The notes: generated from the letters alone by a model not told the origin. DNA of 64,000 bases from CAZFHA01 sp964518595 (GCA_964518595.1 CAZFHA010000007.1:84712-148711); one strand, 5' to 3'; positions 15,628 through 24,624 are shown, numbered from the stretch's first letter. Numbers and translations: made by a program.

Positions 15628-17091
15628 CTATAAAACTGTACTTTCCCGATTAAAATATAAAAATTCGCTGCGGCTAAATTCCTGCATCAAGGCTCCACTT
15701 TTAAAGATTAATAAACGATCCGCCGGAATAAGTGAATCCGATAGATTCACTGCCAAAATCACGACTGCTACACCTCGGCTTTTCAGTTCTTCAATATGTT
15801 TAACGATTCGGCTACGCACATACATATCTGCATCGGCAAAGGGTTGAATACATATAAGCAGTTTCGGCTTGGCTAGGTAATGCCGGTAATAAATCAAGTC
15901 ATAGCGCTCCAGTACAGAAAGGTCTTGAAGGCTAGATTTGCCTAAGGATTCACCCATAAGCTGGGTAAACTCCTGAAAGATGCTTTTTTTATAGCGCTTA
16001 GGGAGCCAATAGCAAAATCTTTGATTTAGCAGGAAGCATAGATTCTCCATAGGTGTTAGCTCAGAATAGAGCATAGAAGTTAAAGGATACTGATTAATAA
16101 AACCAATTCCTTGCTTTATTGCTGTATGGAAATAATCGGTTCTGTAGTTTTTTTTCAGATAACGAATTTGGCCGGAATAAGGCTTTCTTTCACCTAAAAG
16201 CAAATCAATCATTTCGCCGGAAAGAGTGTTGTTCATATCCATAATAACAATGCACTCGCCTTGCTGAACGGAAAAACTGATGTTTTTTAGTTCTTGTTGA
16301 TATACCTGATCGAAAGCCAGCACTTCTTCCGACGCTTTGACTTGACAAGGTTTCGTCTCAAAAACAGAATAGGCCGGAGCATAGAAAGGGACAAAATAAC
16401 GCCGCTCAAATTGGCGCTGATCAAATATTTTCACAATTCGCCCCTTCTCCATCAAGGCAATTCGGTCGCATATTTTGAAGCACTCTTCGTGATGATTAGC
16501 CATATAAAGAAAGCTGGTTCCTTGCCCAGCAAAGTGCCGCAAAAGTTGGTGAAAATGAATCAGTTCTATGCGTGATATTTGGTTACTTAAATCCTTAATT
16601 ACGACTAGCTTCATTCCCGTAATCATGCAGCGTACCAGTTCACTTAGATACCGTCGGTAAGGACTTAACTTGGCTACTCTTTCATCCCCAACCAGTTCTA
16701 TACCCAGTTCATTTGTATAGAGCTGAAGCTGCCGATTCAAGGTTTTCCGCCGAATAAAGTACTTTCTAAAGCCTCTTCTTAAAACAAAAATATTATCAGC
16801 AATGGTCAGATCCTCTACCAGACGGCTGTGGCGTTCCACAATGCCAATCTTGTTGTAGCTACCGTCGGAATAGGCGTAGCTATTCACCAATACCTCCAGA
16901 AAATAGATACGTCCATAATCTAGAGGTAGATTCTGTGTCAGAATTTCCAAGAGCTCCCCTTGCCCAAGAGAATCAATGCCCAGAAGTCCCAGAATCTCAC
17001 CCTGGTACATTTGCAGGGTAAAGTCATCCAGACATTGGCGTCCATCCACTTGGCGGCTCACATGATCTAAACGCAGTACTTCTTCTTTCAT
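15628..17091 (-). CDS. Catalytically degenerate double ABC protein (RbsA-like pseudo-ATPase), probable signalling partner
   Basis: 487 aa, the length and two-domain layout of RbsA, but every nucleotide-handling motif is lost while the frame stays intact. First domain: Walker A is GIDSLGQGE (38-46, catalytic Lys replaced by Gln44), Walker B reads VVIKD (163-167), and the switch region is MANHHEE. Second domain: Walker A-like DMNNTLSGE (285-293), signature LSVLER (391-396) instead of LSGGNQ, and Walker B LLICIQ (411-416) without Asp-Glu. The order of elements and phrases such as GEILGLLGID and DRIALMEKGRIV still align with RbsA. It is co-transcribed with the histidine kinase (17-nt gap). I infer a binding or sensing role, not transport energy. 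Confidence 0.8.
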   Translation of the reverse strand: MKEEVLRLDHVSRQVDGRQCLDDFTLQMYQGEILGLLGIDSLGQGELLEILTQNLPLDYGRIYFLEVLVNSYAYSDGSYNKIGIVERHSRLVEDLTIADNIFVLRRGFRKYFIRRKTLNRQLQLYTNELGIELVGDERVAKLSPYRRYLSELVRCMITGMKLVVIKDLSNQISRIELIHFHQLLRHFAGQGTSFLYMANHHEECFKICDRIALMEKGRIVKIFDQRQFERRYFVPFYAPAYSVFETKPCQVKASEEVLAFDQVYQQELKNISFSVQQGECIVIMDMNNTLSGEMIDLLLGERKPYSGQIRYLKKNYRTDYFHTAIKQGIGFINQYPLTSMLYSELTPMENLCFLLNQRFCYWLPKRYKKSIFQEFTQLMGESLGKSSLQDLSVLERYDLIYYRHYLAKPKLLICIQPFADADMYVRSRIVKHIEELKSRGVAVVILAVNLSDSLIPADRLLIFKSGALMQEFSRSEFLYFNRESTVL

Positions 17092-17108
17092 TACACCTTC
17101 TACTTTCC

Positions 17109-18140
17109 TTAAAGGTCACGCATGAGTTCTGTGATGCGTGGCAAAGTGATAACTACATCCGTTCCCAAATTCACGGTACTATATAAACTAAGCCCAAAAG
17201 CCTCACCGAAGAGAAGTTTTATACGCCGATTCACATTTTTTAAGGCAATGCCGCCTTTATCTGATTCTGTTTCATTCATGGCACCGCTAAAAACTTGATT
17301 TAATTTCTGACTAATACTACGGAGGGTATCTACCGCTATACCGACACCGTCATCAGAAACTCTGATGATCAGACGCTCCGGAGTGGTTTCAATTTTAATG
17401 TTAACCGTTCCCTTTTCAACCTTCTCTTCCAGACCGTGACAAATCGCATTTTCCACAATCGGCTGTAAAGTCAGCTTAGGCAAACGATATTTTAAGACCT
17501 TTTCCTCTTCATCCTGATCCCATTCCACAGTTAGCTTCAGTCTGTCACCAAAACGATACTGTTGAATAATAAAATAGTTTTTAATATTACTTAGCTCATC
17601 CTCTAGGGTAACCAAATACTCCACTCTTGATATATTGTAGCGAAAAAAGGTAGCAAGAGCCTCTGTCATCTTTGAGACATTGTCTAAACCGGCATTCAGA
17701 GTCTCACCACGAATGCCCTCTAAGGTGTTATACAAAAAATGAGGATTGATCTGATTTTGCAGAGCCAAGTACTGAGCCTGACGTTCAGACGCTTCTAAAA
17801 GTGATTTCTGATCCAGCAGGAGCTGTAATTTTTTCAGCATTTCCTCATAATCAGAATTAATATGAACTTTTTGTAGGAACAGATCCTGAAAGGTATAGCC
17901 GCTATTGAACAAAGCTAGAATTCGTTTTTGTTCGCGATAAGGCAGATAGACTAAGCGCCCCAGTATGAAACTTAAAATTAGAAGTAGCAAAAGACCGAGG
18001 CTGCCCCAAAGATACAGGGGCTGCTGTAAAAAGTCCAGTAAAATCAGAAGTATAATCAACCCCAAATAGCTGCTACCCAGTACCCATAAACAACGTTTAA
18101 GCCGTTTATTTAAATAGACTTTTTTCGATGTTTCCCTCAT
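17109..18140 (-). CDS. Sensor histidine kinase, LytS/YesM type, without an extracytoplasmic sensor domain
   Basis: Partner of the AraC-type response regulator upstream. GAGGTG precedes the ATG at 18140 (343 aa); a GTG 9 nt upstream is the alternative. Two hydrophobic helices (about 15-36 and 43-63) are separated by only a few residues (QQPLYLW), so there is essentially no outside domain. A coiled-coil-like linker follows, then the His_kinase domain (YLALQNQINPHFLYNTLEG, phospho-acceptor His) and an HATPase domain (IVENAICHGLEEK, then VSDDGVGI). Family members normally carry a large extracellular sensor. Its absence, next to the pseudo-ABC gene, suggests that the signal comes from a partner protein. 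Confidence 0.88.
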   Translation of the reverse strand: MRETSKKVYLNKRLKRCLWVLGSSYLGLIILLILLDFLQQPLYLWGSLGLLLLLILSFILGRLVYLPYREQKRILALFNSGYTFQDLFLQKVHINSDYEEMLKKLQLLLDQKSLLEASERQAQYLALQNQINPHFLYNTLEGIRGETLNAGLDNVSKMTEALATFFRYNISRVEYLVTLEDELSNIKNYFIIQQYRFGDRLKLTVEWDQDEEEKVLKYRLPKLTLQPIVENAICHGLEEKVEKGTVNIKIETTPERLIIRVSDDGVGIAVDTLRSISQKLNQVFSGAMNETESDKGGIALKNVNRRIKLLFGEAFGLSLYSTVNLGTDVVITLPRITELMRDL

Positions 18141-18206
18141 TTTGGCCACCTCATGGAAATAGAATAAGCTCTAATTTTTCTTTTACCTATCACTGAAATG
18201 AGAAAG

Positions 18207-19820
18207 TTAAGCATACAGCTTTCTATATTCGTTGGGCTTAAGTCCGGTAAAACTTTTGAAATTTTTACTAAAATGTTTAAGATCACTATAGCCTACCTGC
18301 TCACAAATGGCCGCAATACTTAGGTCGGTATCTTTCAGTAGCTCCGTCGCTTTTTCCATGCGTAAGCGTAGCACATACTCCAGAAAATTTTCGCCGGTTT
18401 CTTTTTTGAAAAAGCTACTAAAGTAAGCCGTGCTAAAGCCTACGACCCGCCCCACTTCTTCCAAGGTAACGGGGCGCATATAGTTTTGCTGCAAATATTG
18501 TTTTGCTAAGCGGATAGGGCGGCTCTCAGCCTGCTTTCTGGCTTCATCCATCTCTGCCATATTCTGCTCCAAAATAGAGCCAAGTTTTTCTTCTAGCCCG
18601 GTCAAAGAATGGCAGCGCTGCAGTAAAATGCGATTCCTACCTAACAGGTCAAATAAATCCTCAACTAATAAATTTTCTTTTTGAGCCAATGTTAAGAAGG
18701 AACGGTAGGCGCGTTCAGCAATTTCATAGCCCTGAAAAGCAGTGGGATCAGGTTGATTCTCTAAAAAAACAAAAATTTCCTTGACAGCTGATCTGGCTAA
18801 ACTCTGATCCAATTGTAAAACTGCCGTCTCCATTGACCGCTGATATTTCCCCCACAATTCGGAAGGCAGATTCTGGGTCAAAGCCGGTTCTTGCTCTACG
18901 ATTTGCTCAGTCCCTGCCCATAGACGGCTTTGTAAAATTTTGCGCGTCCGAAGAATTCCTACCGTTAATTTCTGGGGTGAATCTAACTGCGGGCCAATGG
19001 CTAAGGTAAAGGTTACTCCGTTAAAGAAGTTTTTAAGGAGCACCAATTCATTATGCAAAGTCTTAATATCCCGCCGCAATAAGCTCTGCTGTTCAGGCAA
19101 ATAATTAAGCAGTAGTATAATTTCATCAGTGGTACGACAATATTCTATATCAAGACAAAGCTGCGCCACAGCTTCCAGTGCCATCCTGGCGATTCGCTCC
19201 AATAATATTTCTAAACTCTTACTGATATCTTCACCTTCAACACTGTCGACTTTAATGATTAGCAGCTGCCAAAGACCTGGAGCAAACCTATAGCCATAGA
19301 TTTGATTAATCTGATCAATCTCAAGGACTGTATCCTCGGCTTGTTTTTGTAACTGCTGCAAAAATCTTTGACGTTTTTCTCTAATTTCTTCTTCTAAGCG
19401 TAACCGCAAGGCCTCTGCCGCACTGAGTCGATTGCACTGCAAGCGATGCTTTTCAATGCAACGTTCTAAGGCCTGGCTTAATTCACTTTGATTGATTGGC
19501 TTAAGTAGATAATCCCTTACCCCATAGCTCAAAGCTTCGTGAGCGTAATCAAAGTGGCGATAGCCGCTGATAATGATAATCTCTAAATCCTCTGCCTCCG
19601 CTTTTAACTTACCAATGAGAGTAAGTCCGTCACATCCCGGCATTCTGATATCCGTGATTAAAATATCTGGTTTTTGTTGCTCTGTTAATCGGAGCGCTTC
19701 AAGGCCATTGGCAGCCACACCTACCAGTTCTAAACCCAGCGCCTCCCATTGAATCAGACTTTGGAGCAACTGACAAACTTTAGCTTCATCATCAGCAATT
19801 ACTACTTTTATCTTATCCAT
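18207..19820 (-). CDS. Response regulator, AraC family (YesN type)
   Basis: DNA-binding output of the two-component pair. The frame opens at 19871, but GAGAGG before the ATG at 19820 and the normal receiver N-terminus (MDKIKVVIADDEAKVCQLL) fix the start (537 aa). The receiver domain has phospho-acceptor Asp in ILITDIRMPGCDGL. A long middle region of about 300 aa, predicted helical, resembles that of other YesN proteins. The C-terminal AraC HTH pair begins at RLAKQYLQQNYMRPVTLEEV and ends HFSKNFKSFTGLKPNEYRKL. It lies 57 nt upstream of the kinase. Likely targets are the importer operon and perhaps the divergent glycyl-radical operon. Confidence 0.9.
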   Translation of the reverse strand: MDKIKVVIADDEAKVCQLLQSLIQWEALGLELVGVAANGLEALRLTEQQKPDILITDIRMPGCDGLTLIGKLKAEAEDLEIIIISGYRHFDYAHEALSYGVRDYLLKPINQSELSQALERCIEKHRLQCNRLSAAEALRLRLEEEIREKRQRFLQQLQKQAEDTVLEIDQINQIYGYRFAPGLWQLLIIKVDSVEGEDISKSLEILLERIARMALEAVAQLCLDIEYCRTTDEIILLLNYLPEQQSLLRRDIKTLHNELVLLKNFFNGVTFTLAIGPQLDSPQKLTVGILRTRKILQSRLWAGTEQIVEQEPALTQNLPSELWGKYQRSMETAVLQLDQSLARSAVKEIFVFLENQPDPTAFQGYEIAERAYRSFLTLAQKENLLVEDLFDLLGRNRILLQRCHSLTGLEEKLGSILEQNMAEMDEARKQAESRPIRLAKQYLQQNYMRPVTLEEVGRVVGFSTAYFSSFFKKETGENFLEYVLRLRMEKATELLKDTDLSIAAICEQVGYSDLKHFSKNFKSFTGLKPNEYRKLYA

Positions 19821-19936
19821 GTCACACAACCTCTCAACACCCAAAGACCCAAAATTACTATATCTGAACAAAGCCTATTTCTCTCTGCGCGAGTAATTTC
19901 TTAATACCCCTTAGTTAATTAAGTATCTACAGTTAC

Positions 19937-21097
19937 TTAAGGTAAAGCCCAATTTTCAAAAGCAAGATTTCCACTGGACAGCAAATGCGCTGAATCAGAT
20001 AATTCCGATAACCTAAGCTGCACAGGCTGCCTCTCACGATAGATAAAGCGCTTCGAGACCCGCTGAGAAAGCTCCCTTATAATCGGTGCTCCTGCCGCAG
20101 CCAACTCGCCCCCGATAATAATGGTTTCCACATCTGTTATATTTATAATATTAACCAGAAGACAGGCTAGATATTCTGCCTCCATTGCCAGTCCGGCTCT
20201 TGCCTTTGAACACGCCTTATCTAAACCGGACAATACCTGCGACCACTGGCTGTACTCCGGCCACTTTTGCCTTAGCTGATTCATCAGATTAGGAATAGAA
20301 GCATAGAGTTCCGCACAGCCAAAATTTCCGCAACTGCACCGCTCACCCTGAAAATTAATGGAGCTATGGCCAAACTCATTGCCTAAGCCACGACTCCCCA
20401 TCTGTAGTACCCCATCAAGTACAAGACCCACACCAACGCCACTATCCACTACCAGTAGTATATAATCGGAAATATCCTGAGCAGCCCCATATACTTTTTC
20501 AGCTAAGGCCATAGCACCGGCATTATTTTCCAAATATACCGGTACCCCTAAACTTTGGGAAAAATACGCCTTAATAGGAAAATTTCTAAAAACATCAAAG
20601 TTGGGGGGCTGCAAGATAATTCCCTCACGATTGTCCAGTGGCCCCGGCGCAGTGATACCCAGCCCCACCATTTGTCCAGGAAGCCTACGGGTAAGACAGC
20701 GCTTAAAGTCGTCTTTCAAAGGCTGGAGCAAAGTCTCGGCGGTGCTTTGAGAATCCAGAGGTAAGCTATGCTCCTCCAGTATCCGACCAGAAAAATCCAT
20801 TACCCCCCAGGTAATCTCTGTGCGCGCAATATTGAGTCCCAAGCTCCAGCAGGCCTCAGGATTAATTCCTAAAGAAAGACCCCTTCGTCCGGCACCTTTA
20901 CCTACTGTCTTAAAGGGCTGCTCAGTGATAACACCTTGCTTAAGTAAGTCTTCGGTAATTAAACTTATAGATGCACGGGTCAATCCAGTCGCTCTGGCTA
21001 AATCAGCCCGACTACTGGGAGTCACTCTTAGACTTCGGACAACGCGCTGTCGATTTTGTGCTTTCATAGCTGCTGCATTTAGTGTTTTTTCGTACAT
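19937..21097 (-). CDS. ROK family transcriptional repressor (XylR/NagC-like)
   Basis: 386 aa: N-terminal winged helix-turn-helix (SSRADLARATGLTRASISLITEDLLKQG split across residues 27-55), then a ROK sugar-kinase-like domain with a glycine-rich NTP-site region (VDSGVGVGLVLDG) and the zinc motif ERCSCGNFGCAELYA. The ligand is probably a sugar or sugar phosphate from this locus. The gene is divergent from the glycyl-radical operon; the inverted repeat at 21215-21243 over that operon's promoter is the obvious binding site. A TATAAT -10 (complement of 21117-21122) sits just upstream of its own start. Confidence 0.9.
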   Translation of the reverse strand: MYEKTLNAAAMKAQNRQRVVRSLRVTPSSRADLARATGLTRASISLITEDLLKQGVITEQPFKTVGKGAGRRGLSLGINPEACWSLGLNIARTEITWGVMDFSGRILEEHSLPLDSQSTAETLLQPLKDDFKRCLTRRLPGQMVGLGITAPGPLDNREGIILQPPNFDVFRNFPIKAYFSQSLGVPVYLENNAGAMALAEKVYGAAQDISDYILLVVDSGVGVGLVLDGVLQMGSRGLGNEFGHSSINFQGERCSCGNFGCAELYASIPNLMNQLRQKWPEYSQWSQVLSGLDKACSKARAGLAMEAEYLACLLVNIINITDVETIIIGGELAAAGAPIIRELSQRVSKRFIYRERQPVQLRLSELSDSAHLLSSGNLAFENWALP

Positions 21098-21116
21098 AAA
21101 TCTCGCCTCACCAGCT

Positions 21117-21122
21117 ATTATA
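21117..21122 (-). promoter_or_regulatory. Candidate -10 box of the ROK regulator gene
   Basis: TATAAT on the minus strand, about 20 nt upstream of the ROK ATG; the matching -35 region (ATAGTT) is poor. The resulting leader would be very short. Confidence 0.4.
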
Positions 21123-21214
21123 ATACAAATTCTTCCGGGAACTATGCTCTAAAAATAATTCTCAGTTCAATTCTATTTGCAGCTATAAAAAAACACTGCT
21201 TTACCCTCCCAACC

Positions 21215-21243
21215 GCAATTTGTTAAACCAATTGACAAATTGC
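21215..21243. promoter_or_regulatory. Operator-like inverted repeat in the divergent ROK/glycyl-radical promoter region
   Basis: GCAATTTGT (21215-21223) and ACAAATTGC (21235-21243) are perfect 9-bp arms separated by 11 nt that include TTAAAC. The shape resembles operators of XylR-like ROK repressors. The right arm overlaps the -35 box (21232-21237) of the plus-strand promoter, so a bound repressor would block RNA polymerase. Confidence 0.65.
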
Positions 21244-21260
21244 AAAATTACTTTTATACT
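21232..21260 (+). promoter_or_regulatory. Sigma-A type promoter of the glycyl-radical operon
   Basis: TTGACA (21232-21237), 17-bp spacer, TATACT (21255-21260). Transcription should start near 21267, giving a leader of about 36 nt before the GGGGGAGGG ribosome binding site and the ATG at 21303. The -35 lies in the inverted repeat. Confidence 0.8.
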
Positions 21261-21302
21261 CAGCGCAAAGACTAATGTCATTACATGGGGGGAGGGTAAG
21301 CC

Positions 21303-22076
21303 ATGACTCAATCCCATTCTCTGCTGGTTATGAAAAAAGGCTTTAATTTTTCTGAGGATGGCCCTGGAAACCGACTGGTTTATCATTTACAGGGCTGTAA
21401 TTTACGTTGCCTTTGGTGTGCCAATCCGGAAAGCTTTCTTTTAGAAGGAACAGAAATAATGAGTAGCGGTCGCAGGCAATTGTCTTGCCAGAGCTATCCC
21501 ATTGAGGAGCTTTATAAGGAAGCTTTAGACAGCAAAAGTTTATTTTTTGACAATGGTGGGGTCACCTTTAGCGGCGGTGAACCGACGTTGCAATTTGCGC
21601 CACTTAAAGCCTTACTCCAAAAACTTACCCAGCACAAAATTCATACCGTCATTGAAACCAATGGCACGCATCCGGCTCTCACTGAATTAGATGAGGTAAT
21701 CAATTATCTTATTCTCGATTTCAAGCACATTGATACCCAAAAACACCTGAATTTTACCGGTGGCGATAATGAAATCATTCTCCAGAACATCACCCATCTA
21801 CTATCTTTTGACCGTCCTCTCTTACTGCGAATTCCGCTTATCAACGGCTTCAATGCCGACCAAAACACCATTACAGCCATGGCTAAATGGCTTCATAAAC
21901 GGCAGAAAAATACCCTAGTCACCTATGAATTTCTGCCCTACCATGAGTATGGCAGAAATAAATGGGAGGCTTGCGGTCTGGATTATCCCTTTGACCATGG
22001 ATATATCCGAAAAGATTTTTATTCCTTTTGCACTAAAACCTTCTCACAAGAAGGACTTACGGTTATCAAGACCTAA
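21303..22076 (+). CDS. Glycyl radical enzyme activase (radical SAM, PflA family)
   Basis: Uses S-adenosylmethionine and a 4Fe-4S cluster to place the glycyl radical on the enzyme encoded next (22098-24518). 257 aa. The cluster motif CNLRCLWCANPES (C-x3-C-x2-C) is near residue 33, VTFSGGEPTLQ is the SAM-binding GGE motif, and IETNGTHPAL and LLLRIPLINGFNADQNT follow as in PflA. It lacks the extra ferredoxin-like 8-Cys insert found in many activases of glycerol- or choline-type enzymes, so it is of compact PflA size. First gene of the operon, 21 nt before its partner. It is distinct from pflA at 49057-49794. Confidence 0.9.
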   Translation: MTQSHSLLVMKKGFNFSEDGPGNRLVYHLQGCNLRCLWCANPESFLLEGTEIMSSGRRQLSCQSYPIEELYKEALDSKSLFFDNGGVTFSGGEPTLQFAPLKALLQKLTQHKIHTVIETNGTHPALTELDEVINYLILDFKHIDTQKHLNFTGGDNEIILQNITHLLSFDRPLLLRIPLINGFNADQNTITAMAKWLHKRQKNTLVTYEFLPYHEYGRNKWEACGLDYPFDHGYIRKDFYSFCTKTFSQEGLTVIKT

Positions 22077-22097
22077 CTGAAAGTAAAGGAGATTTCT

Positions 22098-24518
22098 ATG
22101 TCAATATCGGCTAAATATCGTGAAAAAATCACCCCTGATTCAGAAAAAACTGCCTTTGCACCAGAGACCGTTAAAAAAATGGCTCAAAATCTATTTGCAG
22201 AGGAGCGCAGCAAAACGCAATTGGAAGGCTGGTTTAAATTGTGGGAGTCCAGGTTGGAAGTCTCGGATCAGCAATCAGATTTCCCTCCGGCTCTAAAAGC
22301 CGCTTATGGCCTTAGAAAAGGTATTGAAAGCCTCTCCTTGGAACTATCGGAAAACCAGATTTTTGCCGGAAGCCAAAGAGACGCCTTTGCCCGTAGCTAT
22401 GCCTTAATCAATCCTGAATTCAAGGTGGAGAGCTTTAGCGGTTACTGCGACCCTACAGCGGTTTTTTCAGATATTCATCCATCAAAAAATCTTTCAAAAG
22501 AAAGAATTCAGTCCGTAAAAGAACAAGTTGAAAAGAGTCCTTTTACACAAAAGTTAAAGGCTGTTTATCAAAACTATGAAAAAGAAACAAAAGAAGTAGC
22601 CTTTTTTGTCGAGCAGGTAACCGGTCATCTGATTCCCGACTTCCGCTTAGCACTAAAAAAAGGACTGTGTGGGCTACTGGAAGAAGTAAAGCAGCAAAAG
22701 CTACTGGCAGTTGATCCAGAAACCACCTATCAATACGAAGCCATGACTCTTAGTCTGGAAACAGCCCTTCTACTGGCTCAAGGCTATGCAAAGCTGGCCA
22801 AAGAACAAAAGCTAACTGCCCAGGCGCACCGCAAGATTCAGCTGGAGCGGATGATACATGCCTTAACAGAAGGAATACAGTACGGGGCTAACGATCTTTA
22901 CCAAGGGATTCAGATTTATTTGATTTTATGGCAGGTTATGTGTCTTGAACAGGCACCTAATCCATTTGCCTTCTCGGTGGGCAATGCCGACCGAATTTTT
23001 GAGCCTTACCGGATTAAAGAAAATCTAACCCGAGAAGAAACTGCAGCTCTTTTTTGTCACTTTTTGGTTTTCTTTAATGTAGGTGATAGAAGTTGGGCCA
23101 TTTCACAAAATATTTTATTAGGTGGAAAAGATTATCAAGGATGCGATCAAACTAGTTTATCTACTTTAGCTCTGCTGGATGCTTTTTATAGCATGAACTT
23201 ACCCCAACCCATTCTATCAATTAAGCTGCATAAGAATACCCCCGACCAGCTCTATGAAGAGTTGGGACGTTTCTTTTTTACTCCCGGCCTATTGACCCCT
23301 TCCTTATTCAATGACGATGCACTCTTTCCCCTCTTAGAAAGTCGGGGTGTCAGCCAAAAAGATTGTCAAGATTATGCCGTGGCCGGTTGTCAGGAACCCT
23401 TAATTATGGGTAAAGATAACGGAAACACTACCAACAGCTGGTTAAATCTAGCCAAAATTCTGGAATTAACAATTCATCAAGGCTATTCCAGCCTAACGGG
23501 AGAATGGGTAGGTGCTTCTGATGCAGTCCTTCAATCCCCCCAAGAAAAAGTGTGCAAAAATCTTCGCCAGTTATTTTTGGATAATTGCCGGTACTTTGCC
23601 AGGCGAATGGAGGCGGCTGCCAATGAGGCTACTGCAGCGCTTTCACTCCTTCCGATTCCCTTTTTATCTCTATTTATGGGTGGTCTGCAAAGTGGTGTCG
23701 ACTTGCGCGATATTCGAAAACAAGCAAGCCCCTATAATGGCAGTGGCTGCTTAATTCATGGTTTATCCGTAGTTTCTGATAGCTTCGTAGCTATTGATTA
23801 TCTACTTCAATCTGCACCGGAAATGATTCAGGATTTGCCCAAGGCACTTAAGGCCAATTTCCAAGGCTTTACAGAACTTCGGAATATATTATTAGCTGCG
23901 CCGAAATTCGGCAATAATCAAAAACTGCCTGACGAAGAAGCTCTCTGGCTAGCCCGAGAGATCTCCACTTTAGTCTCCAGTCTGAGGAACAATTGGAGCC
24001 AACCCTTCCGCCCAGATTGGTCAACCCCCTCTACGCATTTATTATATGGCTACCAAACCGGAGCCACGCCTGATGGTAGAGAAGCCAGATCCATGCTAAA
24101 TTACGGTATAGATCCATTATTGGGGGAAGCCCAAAACGGTCTGGGCTTCCGAGTCCTTTCAGCCCGAAAACTCCCCTATGAGAGCTTTATTGGTGGCTAC
24201 GCTTCCCATTTAGGCTTAGATCCCAAATACTTTCCCGCCAAGGAAAACAGCCAAAAAGGGCTGGAGTTTAAAAGCAGAGTCATCCAGCCGCTCTTTTATC
24301 AGGCAGAAGAGTCCGCCAAAATGTCACCCTTCTATCTTTACTGTAATGTAACTACCGCTGATACGCTACGAAAAGTACGGCAAAAACCGGAAAAATACGC
24401 TCCTTCCGGTGTCTACATCATGAGAATTCACGGTACCTTTGTCAATTTTTTAGACCTCTCCCCCAGCATTCAAGAAGATATAATTTTACGCCTTGATCCA
24501 GCTTCGACTGCCCTATAA
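22098..24518 (+). CDS. Glycyl radical enzyme of unknown substrate, eliminase/dehydratase-type active site
   Basis: 806 aa, full length for the PFL/glycerol-dehydratase superfamily. The radical loop is IMRIHGTFVNFLDLSP with Gly779, 27 residues from the C-terminus, matching RVxGYxxxF of the family. The thiyl-radical site reads AVAGCQEPLIMG: Cys431 followed by Glu433. This Cys-x-Glu arrangement is seen in dehydratases and lyases (glycerol dehydratase, choline TMA-lyase and others), whereas formate acetyltransferases have two adjacent Cys. GCQEP differs from the common GCVEP. GATPDGREAR is the conserved substrate-end motif. Its genetic company (sugar importer, ROK repressor, sugar kinase/isomerase, aldolase) points to a carbohydrate- or polyol-derived substrate. 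The annotation pyruvate formate-lyase would be misleading. Confidence 0.85.
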   Translation: MSISAKYREKITPDSEKTAFAPETVKKMAQNLFAEERSKTQLEGWFKLWESRLEVSDQQSDFPPALKAAYGLRKGIESLSLELSENQIFAGSQRDAFARSYALINPEFKVESFSGYCDPTAVFSDIHPSKNLSKERIQSVKEQVEKSPFTQKLKAVYQNYEKETKEVAFFVEQVTGHLIPDFRLALKKGLCGLLEEVKQQKLLAVDPETTYQYEAMTLSLETALLLAQGYAKLAKEQKLTAQAHRKIQLERMIHALTEGIQYGANDLYQGIQIYLILWQVMCLEQAPNPFAFSVGNADRIFEPYRIKENLTREETAALFCHFLVFFNVGDRSWAISQNILLGGKDYQGCDQTSLSTLALLDAFYSMNLPQPILSIKLHKNTPDQLYEELGRFFFTPGLLTPSLFNDDALFPLLESRGVSQKDCQDYAVAGCQEPLIMGKDNGNTTNSWLNLAKILELTIHQGYSSLTGEWVGASDAVLQSPQEKVCKNLRQLFLDNCRYFARRMEAAANEATAALSLLPIPFLSLFMGGLQSGVDLRDIRKQASPYNGSGCLIHGLSVVSDSFVAIDYLLQSAPEMIQDLPKALKANFQGFTELRNILLAAPKFGNNQKLPDEEALWLAREISTLVSSLRNNWSQPFRPDWSTPSTHLLYGYQTGATPDGREARSMLNYGIDPLLGEAQNGLGFRVLSARKLPYESFIGGYASHLGLDPKYFPAKENSQKGLEFKSRVIQPLFYQAEESAKMSPFYLYCNVTTADTLRKVRQKPEKYAPSGVYIMRIHGTFVNFLDLSPSIQEDIILRLDPASTAL

Positions 24519-24529
24519 ATGCTAAGGCT

Positions 24530-24554
24530 GACCAGATAGAAAATGGTCTTTTCT
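24530..24554 (+). terminator. Weak hairpin with T-rich tail after the glycyl radical enzyme gene
   Basis: GACCA (24530-24534) pairs with TGGTC (24544-24548), followed by TTTTCTT. The stem is only 5 bp, so it may cause partial termination between the radical enzyme and the kinase/isomerase gene. Confidence 0.3.
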
Positions 24555-24624
24555 TAAAATGCAAAAGCTGTCATTATAGAGTAAGCTATTTAGTCAATGT
24601 TGTGGAAATGATAAGGAGAAACCC

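Noticed and set aside
15628..17091. Pseudogene of an ABC ATPase
   Set aside because: The frame is intact over 487 codons with a good ribosome binding site, normal neighbours and retained secondary-structure order. Loss is limited to catalytic motifs, which fits a repurposed protein better than random decay.
22098..24518. Annotation of this enzyme as a second pyruvate formate-lyase
   Set aside because: It lacks the adjacent Cys-Cys pair; it has Cys431-x-Glu433 as in eliminases, and a real pflBA is present at 49057-52043.
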